Below, piece by piece: positions 1-12,447 of a stretch of DNA of 64,000 nt. The position numbers and the translations under genes were made by a program. The notes below the pieces were generated by a model, which worked only from the letters and a program-made list of their open reading frames with translations, made no database searches and was not told where the DNA came from. Each line of letters opens with the position of its first letter. Within the stretch, counting starts at the first letter, position 1. The stretch comes from Pseudovirgaria hyperparasitica (taxonomy: Eukaryota > Ascomycota > Dothideomycetes > Acrospermales > Acrospermaceae). The DNA lies in the NCBI RefSeq assembly GCF_010093815.1, contig NW_022985560.1, positions 927,501 to 991,500 of the forward strand. The letters run 5' to 3'.

Positions 1-137
1 GTGCTGGCGCTGGCGCTGGTAATGGGTACCGAGGGGGAGTCGACTGTAAGTGTGACTCTGTCTCTCTCTCTCTCTCCCTCTCTCAGGCTCCCTCTCAAAA
101 GCCAGAAGTGGGTTTGGACGATTCAACTATCAACTAA
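1..137 (+). CDS. Possible 3' end of a gene cut by the window edge
   Basis: A frame open from base 1 runs to a GTAAGT donor at 46. A 41-bp pyrimidine-rich intron (46-86, ending CTCTCAG) then joins in phase to 17 more codons and a TAA at 135-137. The last residues would be APSQKPEVGLDDSTIN. The splice sites are good, but no convincing branch site is visible and only about 31 codons are in view, so the product cannot be named. It could equally be chance within simple CT repeat. Confidence 0.3.
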   Translation, partial: AGAGAGNGYRGGVDCKCDSVSLSLSLSQAPSQKPEVGLDDSTIN

Positions 138-3100
138 TTGATTAGTGGAAAAGGCCTCTTTAGTCTAGAGGTTCCGTTCACCCATGGTAATTAATATTGC
201 TCTACGTAGTGGATTCCTCTGCTGGGCCTGCGGTATTTTATTCCGTATTCCCATTCGGGTGGTGCTTTCGGCAAGGCAGGAAGCGCATTAATACGTTTTA
301 TATTACCGAGCTACTAAGGTAGATACCTACTGCTACTGTAAAGTAGTGAGTAATTAGGTATGGAGTCACAGTAACAGACAAACTCAAGCAATTGCCATGT
401 TCAGTGGTCGCTCTACTTGCTGATTCCTACCGTCATCCCATGTAAGAGGACTTGAAACACACCATACAGTACATACAGTACAGCCACATCATCAAAGACC
501 TTGGTAGGACAGCCTTTCAGCATTTTCGCGAACCACCTAATGCGGTATTCTAACAAAAGGCAGGGAGACAGAGCTACAGCTGTTATCATCACCAGCCAGC
601 AGTTTCTCGCGCGAGTGCTAAAAACAGGTCGCATCAAGGTTGCATACTCAGCTGCGCCCGCATATCCGGAATCTCACATCTTACATCTCACATCTCACAA
701 CTTCACTCGCAGATGCATTTGCCATAGCTACGGAGCGCTTTGAGCCAAGCTCTCTGTAAAGTCCGCGGCTGGAAGTGAGTCGAACAGTTGGCCAACCTGT
801 CGTTTTCTCCACCCCTTCTGTTGGACGGCTATGGTTCTAAGGTGCAGGATGCTTGTTCAAGCACACAAGCATTCCATAGGTTAGTAAGCATGCCACAAGC
901 ACGCCGAGCATTGCTACTTCGATATCGTGTGCCGCAGCCCGTCTCGTATAGGGCTAATATCGGTATTGCGAAGAGGCTCGGAATGGCAAAGGCAAAGCCG
1001 ACGTATTATCAAGCACAACATGAAAGAGAAAACCCGGCAATAAGCAGCACCACCTGCAGCACCGACCTGCAGTATCAGCTTGGCGCAGACTGCATGGCTT
1101 TCGTTATGCAGCGGTAGGGGTCTCGATCCGAGCTCTTCGTCTTTTTACAGATGCGTGCGGCCCGCTCGATTGTGTGTCAACAGGGCTGAGCACAGACCGC
1201 ACGCTGCTCCGTGATACAACGGCTGCCCTTCGCTTTCGCTCTTTCTGTGGCTGTGCTAATTATCGCTGATGGGGGTAACTGTGGCTGTTGCTGCTGTAGC
1301 TATCTTCGCCTCTATCCTCTCTTATACCATCACCATTGTTGTTGTCCTCATCCCAGCTAACACACCGCAGTCAGTCAGGTCATACTACGCAATCCGGAGT
1401 ATTAATTTCATCCCGTCTTTCAATCCCACCTTGCTTCTTCAACATATCATCTTTGACTGAACGCGAATGGAGAGAGAGAGAGAGGGAACATCCTCGCTTG
1501 CACTGCAGGTAGACCCAGTCCATGGGTCCATTTGATCGAGTCTCCACAGCGAACACGCGACAATCCATGAACTCAATGAACACTCTCTCCCTGTCGAGGG
1601 GATATCACGAAAGCCGTCTCTGTGATTGCCAGCCTCGCTATAGATTCACAGGTCTGATGCAGTCCAGTTCCGACACTGAGACTGCTGTACGCACGGCTCA
1701 TGTACATCATGCCGCATCCTCCTGTGCGTCTACGTCTGCAGCTTCAACTAGCCCAATGCCGTACTCTTGTCATGCAATCCTCTTGACCCCCTGTAGCGCC
1801 TATAGCCATATCTATCCTTTTATCCTCTCTGGTCTTGGCACCATACAACTAAATCGCCGCTTCGTCCACTTCTTCCGCACGCTGGCAGCACTCTTGACCG
1901 CCTCGAAGTCTGTTTTCTGTTGTCCGTTCACTCTGTCTCTCTCTACCTACTGACCACACTGGACACTGACCCGACTTCTTTTCGTGATCTGTGGCTGGGC
2001 CCCGCAGACTCGTGCGTAATGCGACGCCTTGCTTTCCTTTTGGCGTTCGAATCGGCCAAAACCATGATATATCAGCATCTGGCTGCCACTTTGGGGTTGC
2101 TGCATCAGACTGCAGCCATGCCACTTCGCACACTTCACCTCCCTGCTTGTCCAACACACTGAACACAGTCGATTGTACCGCAGTTTGTCTCTCTATCCAT
2201 CCATCTAGCTGCCCGTCTTTGCATCATCGACGAAAGCCAGGACATAAATCGCTCATCGGCAAGGGACGGCAGTTCTTGTTACTCCCATGCTCTCTCCTTG
2301 CTGCTTATGTTCCAGCAGACCGGTCGAACCCGCGCACCTTGAGAGTACATCACCGTTACGATCCAGCTTCCCGGAATTATATCATTAACCTTCTCAATAT
2401 GTCGCATTGAGAATTCTGTTTTCAAACCGACGACAAGTGCTAATTACTGTTGCTGCACTGCATCCTCTTTGGCACACTGCCGCCGTGCCGTTGCATTGGC
2501 TCCACAACTCTGCATCATTGCCTGCTCGGCTCGCTCAGCACTCCACGCTGACTCTTGTCGTCAAGCCTGGTCGCCTCCGGGACATCTTCTGCCGCTGCAA
2601 GCGTGAGCTGAGTGGACGATGTCTCTGCACTTATCTAGAGATTTCTGTCTGTTGCCATCTCTCTTCACGTGCGCTCATCTCACACGTACATTGGTGACAT
2701 TATTCAGTGGTGCCACCACCTGCGTCGGTCATGCTCGCTACGCCATGCAAGGCGGTCTGGAAATCATGTCTCACCACCACCTTCTCAACCAGTCTCTGTG
2801 CAATCAAACATTGACTTATCTCTTGAACTTTGTTGCTGGACGGACCTTGGCCCGACGACCAGATCGACTCACAAGGACAGCTTGTCTAATCCACAAAGCG
2901 GTGTACTGTGCTACGCAAAGAACCAACCACATCACCACAAGCCTGGGATCAGCCCTCCAGCAGAGCGTCTTCCACTCTTGCACAACAAGGGTGATCGCTG
3001 CCACCAAACACGCTATTCAGACGCGGACACTCACTGTCCTCAATTGGTCCAGATAATTGTCACAATAATATCTTCTTTACACGTGGTATTCATGTCTTCT

Positions 3101-4950
3101 GCCCCACAGATCTTTAACTGGCGGGCATAACCGCAGTCTGACCCACCAGTGCCAAACGCCCATCTTGGACCGTCAACAGCTGCGTGTACTATCTACACAG
3201 TCCTTGGTACACCACTCAAACCTTAGCAAGATGCTGCATCTCCTAAACCGATTCGCTGACTGCAAAGTGCTAACACTATTACCCGTGGATCTGCACTGAT
3301 AATGTTGAGGGTTGAGGGCACCGCCACAGTCCGCGCTCTGCTCTCATGCAATTCCACACCATCCTATCCCCTCCAAGCAGGCCTAGACCCTATTTTTGGG
3401 CTACGAAACATCCTTCATTCCCGGTGACCTGCGTTTCAGCTATTCCTGCTTCGAATGACACGACGTCATCCAGATCCCGTTGTTTTATCCGCAGCCAAGT
3501 GTTGGGATGATCCTGACGGAGTGTCTGTGGTAATCTTACCCTTGCTTTCCTTTCGAGATAGCAGGCTGCGAACATGCCCAGGTATCCCAGCTAGTGGCTA
3601 GATACCGCGCTCTTTGGGGTGCTGAGTACATAAACGGTCTGATGTTGCACTCGAACTTGTTTACATCTGTGTCGTGCCCATTCAGTCTCTACCTGTCCTG
3701 GCTTGCTGGTCGCGCCCACCATTTCTTTTGTCGTCTGCATCAAACACGTACGTCGTAGGTATGTATACATATCACCTCACCTTAACTCAATCCACGCGCT
3801 AACAATCATAATCACAGACAGTCACAGTCACGATAAGTCAAAATCACAATGCCACGTCGCCGTTCCTCCAGCTCGACAAGTATCCCCAATCTGCCATACA
3901 TGGTCCTCAAAATCTCGCATCGAGTGCGTGACGTCTTCCGGAAGACCTTGTGATCCTCGGACCTTTTTTTTTCCCCTTTACCCGTTAAACTGACCATATA
4001 TATATACCCCCTCTACGTAAGTACTTGCCCCGATGCGGAAATATTGCATTGTCTGGTCCTTCCTAACTTCTCAACAGAAAAAATAGATTTGAAATAACAC
4101 ACCACGGTGATCTGCCTTGGACGACGGATCCAGACGCGCATTCCGTGGTTACGCTGGTGCCGGTTTTTCCATCGCGCCATGGAAGTCTCTCTCCCCGTTC
4201 TCGATTTTTTTCCTATCTTAGATGTCGTCATGGCATCATTGCCTGGATAGATTTGTGCGGTTTAGAAAGGAAAGCGCGATTTGCTTCGTCTGTGACGTAC
4301 CTGCCGATTTGAGATTGTATCGGAGCGGCGGAGGGTTTAGACTACTGATAGACTATATACATGCTGCTGCTGTGCGCGCAGATCTGTTGAGACTGGGCAT
4401 GAACACCCCTTGATTCGCACGTAAGGGATACAGTGCATCACACATACACTGCTGCATAGCTCATGACGAAGGTTAAAGCTACATCTATCTATTTCCTGCC
4501 TCCATTCCCTCCGCTCATTGAGTCATTCACGCGTCCAGGGCCCAACTGCTCCAAGATTCATACTCCCGTCCTATCTTGTACTTCTCCATTTTTTGGCTTA
4601 CTATGCGTATTTACTACATCCGCATAGTATATGTCCCATATATATTCGCATACGCTGCACGGACAAGCATCAATCAATCAATCAATCAATCAAACCTAGC
4701 TCGTAGCACCGACTACGACTAAGCAAAACGCACGCAGTCGCGGACAGGAAACCTGCATACGTATACAATCTGGGCGAGAGTATGGTGGGGTATGTCTTAT
4801 GATGGCACTTTTGCTGGGGTATATGATGTGAGTTCGGCATGGTGTTATAGACTATAGCAAGTTACATCGCTGCGTGGGACTTGATATAGGCGATTTCGTT
4901 TTCGGGCGAAGGGTAGTTTAAGAGAATGAGATGCGAAGAAGAAGTAGAAC
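138..4950. other. Gene-poor, pyrimidine-rich region
   Basis: No supportable gene was found. The top strand is rich in C and T (many CTCTCT and CATC runs), which creates overlapping open frames of 60-150 codons. Their translations are rich in Ser, His, Cys and Leu with no conserved motif, typical of non-coding DNA. A long promoter or leader for a gene outside the window would look like this, but nothing proves it. Confidence 0.5.
4669..4694. repeat. (AATC)n microsatellite
   Basis: About six perfect copies of the tetranucleotide AATC lie in non-coding DNA. Confidence 0.85.
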
Positions 4951-4980
4951 GTGAGGGAGAGAGAGGGAGGAAGAGAGAGA

Positions 4981-5025
<45 letters not shown>

Positions 5026-5047
5026 CGAGAGAGAGAAAGAGAGACAG
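4951..5047. repeat. GA-rich microsatellite
   Basis: An almost pure purine stretch, mainly (GA)n with occasional GG, GC or AA interruptions. It sits between the pyrimidine-rich region on its left and AT-rich DNA on its right. Confidence 0.9.
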
Positions 5048-5929
5048 TTAAGTTGTGATGTATTTGATATGGAGAAAAACTAAAATATTAAGCTAATCTG
5101 GAGTCAAGAATGGAATTCTCGTTTAGAGGTGTTACGCTACTATTGGATGTAAGTAAGACAATGGCTGATATCTCGTCTTGGATGTTTAAGACTTAGTAGA
5201 GTGTGTAAGTAAGTGTTTTTTGTTAGTATGGTGTTGCTACTATGTTGTCTATATACCTATGATGAGTACTAACTTTCAACAAGGTATTCGATTCCCATTC
5301 AGATGATCTTCTTATACATCTGTTTGAACACATATCACAACTACGCTATATCTACACATGTAATATATTCCTACTACTCCTTACCCCTGAGCCCCCTTAG
5401 AAGTTAACTCCATATATACATGCCCTCTAGATATCTCATAAATCCCCACCAAGTGGTATAGAGTGTGTATCCCTAACTTAACATAATATGGTTAAAGTCC
5501 ACCTTCGAGCGAAAATAGAAATGAAAGCTATAATCACACAGATGAGAATAGCAAGACTTTGTTCTCGTGATATAGGAGGAGATACCATGCCATGGTACTC
5601 TACGAAGGGGTACTTATAAGCCTTTCTCGAAGTAAGTGAGTGGCGAGGCTGGAGATGTAGCGAGATGGTGTTGTTGATGAGCCTTAGAGAAGTTAAGGTA
5701 GAGTCCAGCCATGCTACTTTCTCTTACTACTAATGAAACTACCTAGTACTCTAAGTACTCCATTATGATTACCTATTAAGTCATTAAATTAGACTGCTCT
5801 TTTCGGTCATTCACCATGATAGAGGCATAATGTATAGTAGAATGACACTGATATGTCACTGCTCAAATGTCAGCTGAGGTTTGATAAGGCTTTACCAAAC
5901 AAACAAGATAAGTAAAAAGAGGCCTCATC
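5048..5929. other. AT-rich non-coding stretch
   Basis: The stretch is dense in TA dinucleotides and stop codons in all frames, and no ORF or RNA gene is recognisable. The composition resembles other AT-rich patches in this window (about 21.4-22.1, 23.4-23.9, 42.5-42.9 and 53.7-54.3 kb). It could be RIP-altered repeat relic, but no transposon feature is recognisable. Confidence 0.45.
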
Positions 5930-6695
5930 CTAAAGAACTTTGCCGTTTACCCTAACAGTCCCATCGTGAAGCGAGTCCATGGTATTCCACTGCGAGGGGT
6001 CATGGAAACCTATACCGGCAATCACCGCCAAGCCATCCAGCTTCCTACACAACTCAACATACAACTCCTGCAAATATGCCATGAACCCCTCTACATCCTC
6101 CTCATCCACCCTATCTTCCCCCTCTCCCAAATCCTCCTCCATAACGCCCCGCACATTCTCCCTCGTCAGCCTCGCGACCGTAGCATAGCTCTTCAGATCC
6201 TGAAGCCCATCCGCACTGTTCTTCACCAGATCCTCCAGCACACCGAAGATCTCGTCCACGCCGTCTCCCATCCCCAGATGCGCCATAAAATGCGTCCTCA
6301 CCCGCGCTCCGCCCGCCTTCGCCGTCCCCGTCACGACAATCCCCATGCATGTTGAGAGCCCGGCCGTGGTCAGATCTTCGTCTGGCCCTGCGGCGACCAC
6401 GGCGTCGAGACCTACGTCTGTGCGTGCTGCGAGTCGTCGTTTGCAAATGCTACTACTGCTCCCGCTGCTGTCGTCGTCGCCGCAGCTACAACTGGACGCG
6501 GCGATTCGTGCATAGCCGTCGTAGTCGAGGGCGCGTCGATGCTGCGGGAGTGTGGTGGTGTGAAGGCTTCATGGCGGGTTAGCTGCTTTGACTCGCGGTG
6601 TGATTTAGGGGGGCGTACGTTTGTGTTGGGGTGATGACGGCGAGCACGGCAGATGCCCAGAGGCTTGTGAGGAGGAGGATTTGGAGGGGAGGCAT
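5930..6695 (-). CDS. Secreted protein with CheD-like Thr/Cys/His pattern
   Basis: Two exons (6695-6619 and 6566-5930) joined over a 52-bp intron (GTACGC donor, CTAAC branch, AAG acceptor) give 237 residues. The start begins a clear signal peptide, MPPLQILLLTSLWASAVLA, so the protein should enter the secretory pathway. After a low-complexity linker (Cys, Asp and Ser-rich, residues 50-70) comes a domain with T93-A-G-L-S-T-C99 and then T-H118-F-M. In bacterial CheD glutamine deamidases the catalytic Thr, Cys and His sit in TxGLxSC and HFM contexts with similar spacing (Thr to Cys 6; Cys to His about 17, here 19). The C-terminal half is helical and acidic (a VLEDLVK stretch, then E/D-rich residues). 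The resemblance is by motif only, so deamidase activity is inference. Promoter and regulation are unknown. Confidence 0.7.
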
Positions 6696-7594
6696 GGGGC
6701 GAAGTATGCTGGGTATGAGTGGTGTGAACGGATGCTCTGTGCGCGGTTTGAGAAACTCCTGTCTTGGTTCACGCTTAGTCGCTCTAATATGCGACGAGAT
6801 ATACCTGTTTGATATGTAGAGCGTATCCGTAATGGACACTTGGAGAAGAGGCATCGAAAGTATCTTGTATGACTATCCGTTTAGACAAAATAACTCGGTG
6901 CTATGACACACTTCTCGCTCCCGAGATTATCTGCCTTTGTGGCACGAGAGCAGGTCACTATTGTATCCAGGCGCTACAACCCTATTCATGCCAAAGCGAG
7001 GATTTCTATGCATTCTCTTAAATTGCATATTGATCTACTCGCTAAGAATCCGTTATAGTCGGGCCGTATTCATGGATGACTAGAATCTAATTAGTACATT
7101 GATTATAGCAAGCTATTTGGGACATCGCATCCACAGGATTATGACCCAATCATCACAGGCTTGTTTGACTTGTCTATGGTTTGCTAAGGAAGGGATCTAG
7201 GCGCACGGGCAGTGCTAGAGAGTCATGTACATCATATTCCTCGGTATACGACTTTCGAGATGCAGCTGGCCCGGCAAGCATCTATCCTCGTAAACATACG
7301 AGGCCACTGGTAAGCTACTAAGGAGTATCGTGCCCAACGACTTAGGCATCCATTATATCCTTTCTCCCTAATTGAACTAATTAACAGCTTTCAATACGGG
7401 GCATATACGAGCCGTATCCGAGTGCTGTGTACATACAGAGAAAGTAACTATGTACCCATCTTGTAGACTTTGGCCCACGCCCCTGAACGTTGAGGAATTA
7501 TTTATAGTCCTGTATATAGTAGACGTGGTGTGAGATTCTTCCATGTGTACTTGAACACCCGCTCATGACTGTTTGAGCGTTTATCAATGACATG
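6696..7594. other. Intergenic, no gene seen
   Basis: The region lies between the start of the secreted protein gene and the end of the zinc-finger gene, both on the minus strand. No ORF with coding character, repeat or RNA gene was recognised. Confidence 0.5.
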
Positions 7595-10252
7595 TCAATC
7601 AATATCTCTTTCGTCCAGGGTGTGGTGACGAAGATATTCTAAGCATCGCATAATGAGCCTTTCGCTGGGATTCTTGTCCTCTTCTACTTCGGGATGTTGA
7701 AATTGGTTGTCTTCCCCAGAAAATGAGCTAGGACATGATGGCACTATGCCTGCGGATACATCTATAGATTGGTTTGAATTGAAACTAGATTGGTTCCGGG
7801 AGTCGGATGGTACGAGACTTGATGGGGGGACATGTTTGGTGTGAGTTAGAGGGGGAGCGGTTTCCGAAGATGTATTCCGTTGCCTTTATTGAGTTTTAGT
7901 ACTGCAAGCCATCATCCTAGGGCTAAAATTTTACTTACTTCATATTCGCCGGCTCAAAATGTGGTGGCGTCTCTTCCCGTCCCGTCTCTTCAATCGCAGG
8001 CAGCGGCTCTTCACTGAAAACTCGTTGGAGGGGTGTACGAGGATGTACGTTGGTACCCATGACACGATTGATCTCCCCAAAAACGACGGATCTTGGATGT
8101 AATGGCTCATAGTCCCATTCCCTTACGTAAAGATCACACTCATCACACAATAGATGGCCATTTTTCATGCGCTTCCATCCAACTGAGTTTCGCGTGGAGC
8201 AATGGAAACAGATATTAAGCAAGTCACTATGATCTTTCAAGCTGGGATATACGTCATCTGGCTCGAGGTTCAACTTGGCATGATTGTAATTGGCCAAATA
8301 AGTTTCAGTTTTGCGATCCTTTCCGCTGAACTCATCTACAGTCGTTGGAAGAGATGATTGGGGGCCTGAAATGGAGTCTGAGTCCACTTTTCGTTCCATG
8401 ATGAATTGTTGCTTTGGCTCCCATGATATACGTTCTTGAAGCCTTTCAGGTCTTGCATGTATATTTGGATCCTGTGCCCATGGTATGTTCTCAGCGTCTG
8501 CAGTAGAACGTGTTTTGTACTTATACTTGCTCGTTTCAGAGGCTGGCAACAACGACTGTGAGAGGAGAGAGAACGGGGTGCTTTGAGATTCTGTATCTTC
8601 CAAGCGCCAAGGTCTCTTATTGTCTTTACCACTTCTTTGGTCTGAGGTTCCGTCGAAGGGCCGGATGATGGAGTCGTCACTCCTACCAAGATGTGCTGCA
8701 ATCAAGAGATCGTTGTTCAGCTGTGAATGGACACTAGAATCGCCCATCGGTAGCTGTACAGCTACCTGCGCTCCTTTTACGGTGCGAAATTCTCCGACTG
8801 ATTGGTGATCTCCTGTACTATCAGATGAATGGCTTTGCTCGGCTACTGTAGAAAGTTGTGCTGGGTGTGTAGCCTTCAGACTCTGTAGCATGGCAACGAA
8901 TTGTGTCGTTTCGTCGCCTTCAGTCCCTTCATAAACCACCGGTGTTGTAATTGATACATGAGTGGACTCCTTGTCAGAGCTACTATGGTCGACGAAGGAT
9001 GTATAGCTACGAACAATCATCGTCGCTATCCATATTAAGTGCTCCTCAAAATGAGCAACGACTTTCACAAACGCAGTTCCTACATATTTGAGACACAAAG
9101 AGCACTGCGGATGATTCTCATCGGTCGGATCTGTCATGTGTGTCAAAAGGTGCGATATCCATAACACTCTATCGCCATATAGTTTGTTCGAGGATGAACA
9201 ATCTGGATCCAGGCATATCCACGCTCCTAGATCCTTTAGAACGTGGTTGCTATCGAATATTAGCAGCGGTGGTCTCAATGGTTGAGTCTTGAAACCTACA
9301 TCCACGACGCGTCATTGCGATAATCCACACTCTGCTGACAGAAACTACAAACAAATGGAACCCCTCTGCGGTCGGTTTCGAGTATCTCTGGCAGATACAT
9401 CTCGCGTCTGACCTTGTGTAAGAGCCAGGCGAATGGTACTCTGGCCATAATCCTGGCTCTCGATTCATGCGACGCATAACTTGGTTCCATTGTGGTACCT
9501 CTCAAGTCCTGTAGTCTCAGCAACCGGGAACAGTTTGCTTGGGCGTGTCGTTTAATAGCTTTGTCGTCTGCCTTGGGAAAATGATGTTGAATAAGTTCAA
9601 AAAAGTTCTGCAAAGGGTTGTGTTGCTCGCCAATGTTAACAGGGCGACTTGCCTCCGGTCGCACTACTGTATCAGTCGCAGGGCGCTCGAGAGACATGGC
9701 CAGGTCATCGAGCGCACTGATAATCGATGTTATATCTTCGTAAATCTCATCAACTCCTATTCTGCTTATAGAATTACTGGTGTCTGACACTGTGAGAGAG
9801 GCTTCTGCTTTCTCGAGCAAGCTGTTAACACTAATAGAATATTTCGATTGATTTCGTCCAAACTCTGTTAGGCCTGAACATTATCAGCATGATTAACTTC
9901 ACATCAGAAGGAACAGACCTTGGTATAGGGCTTCTAGTAGCTGATACATCAAGGTTATCACATCGTCGCGCAGACTCTGGCAATTCTCCAGGGATTTGTC
10001 TAGAGCTCCGTCGGAGGCGTTCAAAGCTTTACCCCAAAAGCCTAGCATCAGATGATCACGTAGGAACTGGTCAACGTATTTATCTGACAGTGTAGAGTCG
10101 AGTCTTCCCAGAGTATGCTTGGTCAAAGGGAAAAGAATCATGGACATGTTGAGCAAGGCCCCTATCATACCCTTTTCGGCCGGATCGATGGCCTCATCGA
10201 GCCATGCCTCGTCCATACTGAAGGAGTGAGCACCCTCGACCAAAATCTCCAT
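7595..10252 (-). CDS. C2H2-like and GATA-type zinc-finger protein
   Basis: Four exons (10252-9919, 9873-9300, 9249-7939, 7883-7595; introns of 45, 50 and 55 bp) give 835 residues. The N-terminal 280 residues are helical. Residues about 290-375 hold degenerate Cys/His fingers (CSFC then H; CLDPDC then HLLTH; CSLC then HFEEH). This layout is common in fungal proteins with an N-terminal helical region and unknown function. Near the C terminus, C650-X2-C653-X17-C671-X2-C674 with Trp, Lys-Arg and Gly-His-Leu-Leu-Cys between the pairs matches a GATA-type finger. The last intron has a weak acceptor (AAAG), but it opens a 95-codon terminal exon in frame, so I include it. Without it the protein would stop at 7935 after the GATA finger. 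It is divergent from the DUF7580 gene at 10591. A nuclear regulatory role is inference. Confidence 0.8.
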
Positions 10253-10316
10253 TCTGTCGGGCTAGAAGATCGAAATATATAGATAGTCCTGAGAGAAGAC
10301 AAAAATATACATCAAA

Positions 10317-10500
10317 GGCAAAGGAAGATCAATGCTAACGATGAGCGGGGAACCTCAGGTGATAAGGCTGAGCATTAATTGGCATGCAGGTTATGCCACA
10401 AGGCAAAGGAATATCAATGATAACGATGAGCAGGGACCCACAGGTGATATGGCTGAGCATTACTTGGCATGCAGGCTATGTCACAAGGCAACGAGGGGAT
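10317..10500. repeat. 85-bp tandem repeat between divergent genes
   Basis: Two full copies (10317-10401 and 10402-10486) differ at about nine positions, and a third copy begins at 10487 and fades after a few bases. The period is not a multiple of three and the repeat fills much of the 338-bp space between two divergent start codons, so it is probably part of a shared promoter. Each unit contains the words AACGATGAGC, GGCTGAGCATTA and TTGGCATGCAGG. Confidence 0.9.
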
Positions 10501-10590
10501 CAGGCTGTGGTAGAATCGGTTCTATAAGTTGGGAAAGTTGCCCACCAGATTAGGATCGTTGTCAAAAGGACTCGTCATATATTCGATGGT

Positions 10591-12427
10591 ATGGAGGCTG
10601 TGGGTGTTGCTCTCGGGTTGGTGCCCATACTAGTCACGGTTGCTAAGACATGTCGTTCAGTCAGCGATAAGCTTGACACTCTACGACACCGTGATATCGT
10701 CGCGAGGCGCCTATGGATAAAATGGAAAGGTCTCCAAGCACGATTCCGACAAGATTGTATACGATTGCTGCGACCTGCATTAGTGGATAGATGCAACGAA
10801 GACTGTTGGGATCTTCTAATGAGTGGCATCCTCTGCGAGCCCAGGACAGCATCAGATATGGCTATTGGCATTAATCTGCAAGACCTCATCGAAAAGCATC
10901 TGGAAAAAGTCTTTGGTAGAGAGAATGCAAAAGTCTGCAAAGAACATCTAAGAGAGATCAGCGAGGTTCTCGACGAGGTCCGACAAGATTTGTCCAAGGT
11001 GGAGATAATGAATCAAAAGGTCACTAGTGTACGTACTGCTTACTTTGGTGCGAAGCACCAGGATCTTAATCTGACTTTCGAGATCCAGGGAAGGGCATCA
11101 CTCGCCTCGGAAGGTGCTAGCCTGGCACTCAATAAAGAACGACACGAAAAGCATTTGGAAGACCTACGAGACTGGATTAGCGACTTCTCGGCGTTGATCA
11201 AAGCTTGTGAAGACACCAGCACAGCATATGAGCCTCGCACACTCTCGATTCCTGTTCCTAGCTATATTTGTGCTGTACGAGATGCTTCAACAGAGCTATA
11301 CACCATGTTGGAGCAAGCATGGTCATGTAAAAATGTCAACCATGAAGGTCACCATGCTGGACTACTTGTCACAGCGAAGGTTGACTCAGAAAAAGCCGTT
11401 CACATGGACCTGTCCATTGCCGTGCATGAATGTGGTGGCGCCGTGCCAAAGGCAACCGGGCTATCAAGGTGAGTCATTGTTAGCGATTCAGTAGCAGTTT
11501 GGACGTCAGACCGACTTCATCTAATGTTCATCTAGCAGTCGTCTTCTTGTAAACGTTAGGAGCGTTTCGATTACACAGCCAACCGATCATCAATGTGGGG
11601 GACGTAATCTTACCATAACGAAGAATGGACCGTTGAAGCAGTACTGCTCGAATGTCTCAGTTTCAAGCCCTTTGGGGATTCACTTGACGCAAGTCCAGAG
11701 CATCTGTTGCTGGTTATTAGGCCAAGCCACGAAAGGTTATTGGGGCTACCTAGGACCTGGCAACACATATAGACATGAGTTTTTCAGGCAGGTGAATGGC
11801 CTCAGTAGCGTAGAGGTACCCCTAACACAAGCATTGAAATTCGTGTCAATGGGACACCAAATCAAATTGGCCCACTTACTCGCACAAACTGTGCTACAAT
11901 TCAACTCGACGCCTTGGCTCCGTCCTGGGTGGCGACTGAAAGACTTTTCTGTTCCAGCGATCGTCACCGGGGCTCAAGCCAGCAACAATCACGCCAAGTA
12001 TGACTTCGCTACCGTACATGTTAACAAGGCACTACCGGACCATCGAACGGGAATCCATGCCGCGAAGGGCGCCCAGATCGATGCTCTTGAGGAGCTCGGT
12101 GAGCTACTCGGAGTTAGGAATTGGAGTCTTTGCAATCTCGGTATAGCCCTAATAGAGCTTGCCTGTCAGAAGCCTATTGCAGAGATGAGAACAGTGGCTC
12201 ATAGTGATGACGTGGTAACTGCAAGAAAGATTGTGAAGACTATGAAGACACCGTTCGGGTTCAGGTACTGCAGTATTATCAGACGATGCTTATTCAACGA
12301 CTTCGTCCCTGATGTCGTCGACCTGAAAGAGCCCCAGCTACAAGCTGCAGTGTACAACGAAGTGGTTAAACCGCTTGAAGGGATGATCGCTGACTTCGAA
12401 ATGATGAGTCTGAGCATGGCAGCGTAA
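10591..12427 (+). CDS. HeLo-like N-terminus plus DUF7580-type protein
   Basis: Two exons (10591-11468 and 11539-12427, 70-bp intron with GTGAGT donor) give 588 residues. The N-terminus (MEAVGVALGLVPILVTVAK) and the following long helices look like the HeLo-like helical domains that begin many fungal STAND or incompatibility-type proteins. The C-terminal half has the DUF7580 pattern: a hydrophobic GHQIKLAHLLAQTVLQFNSTPWL block, then a W/L-rich segment, LGIALIELACQKP and a C-terminal YNEVVKPLE. That half is usually viewed as kinase-like. Such genes are common and fast-evolving in ascomycetes, and roles in self/non-self recognition have been suggested for the family but cannot be read here. It shares a repeat-filled promoter with the zinc-finger gene. 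Confidence 0.85.
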
Positions 12428-12447
12428 ATATGAATTATTCATTGTGT

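Noticed and set aside
1522-2410. Overlapping plus-strand frames of 139-143 codons
   Set aside because: Pyrimidine-rich DNA rarely makes stop codons; the translations show no conserved pattern and no splice logic.
6541-6618. A 77-bp intron model for the secreted CheD-like gene ending at CCCGCAG
   Set aside because: It leads to a stop after about 49 codons, while the 52-bp intron with CTAAC branch opens the whole 237-residue frame.
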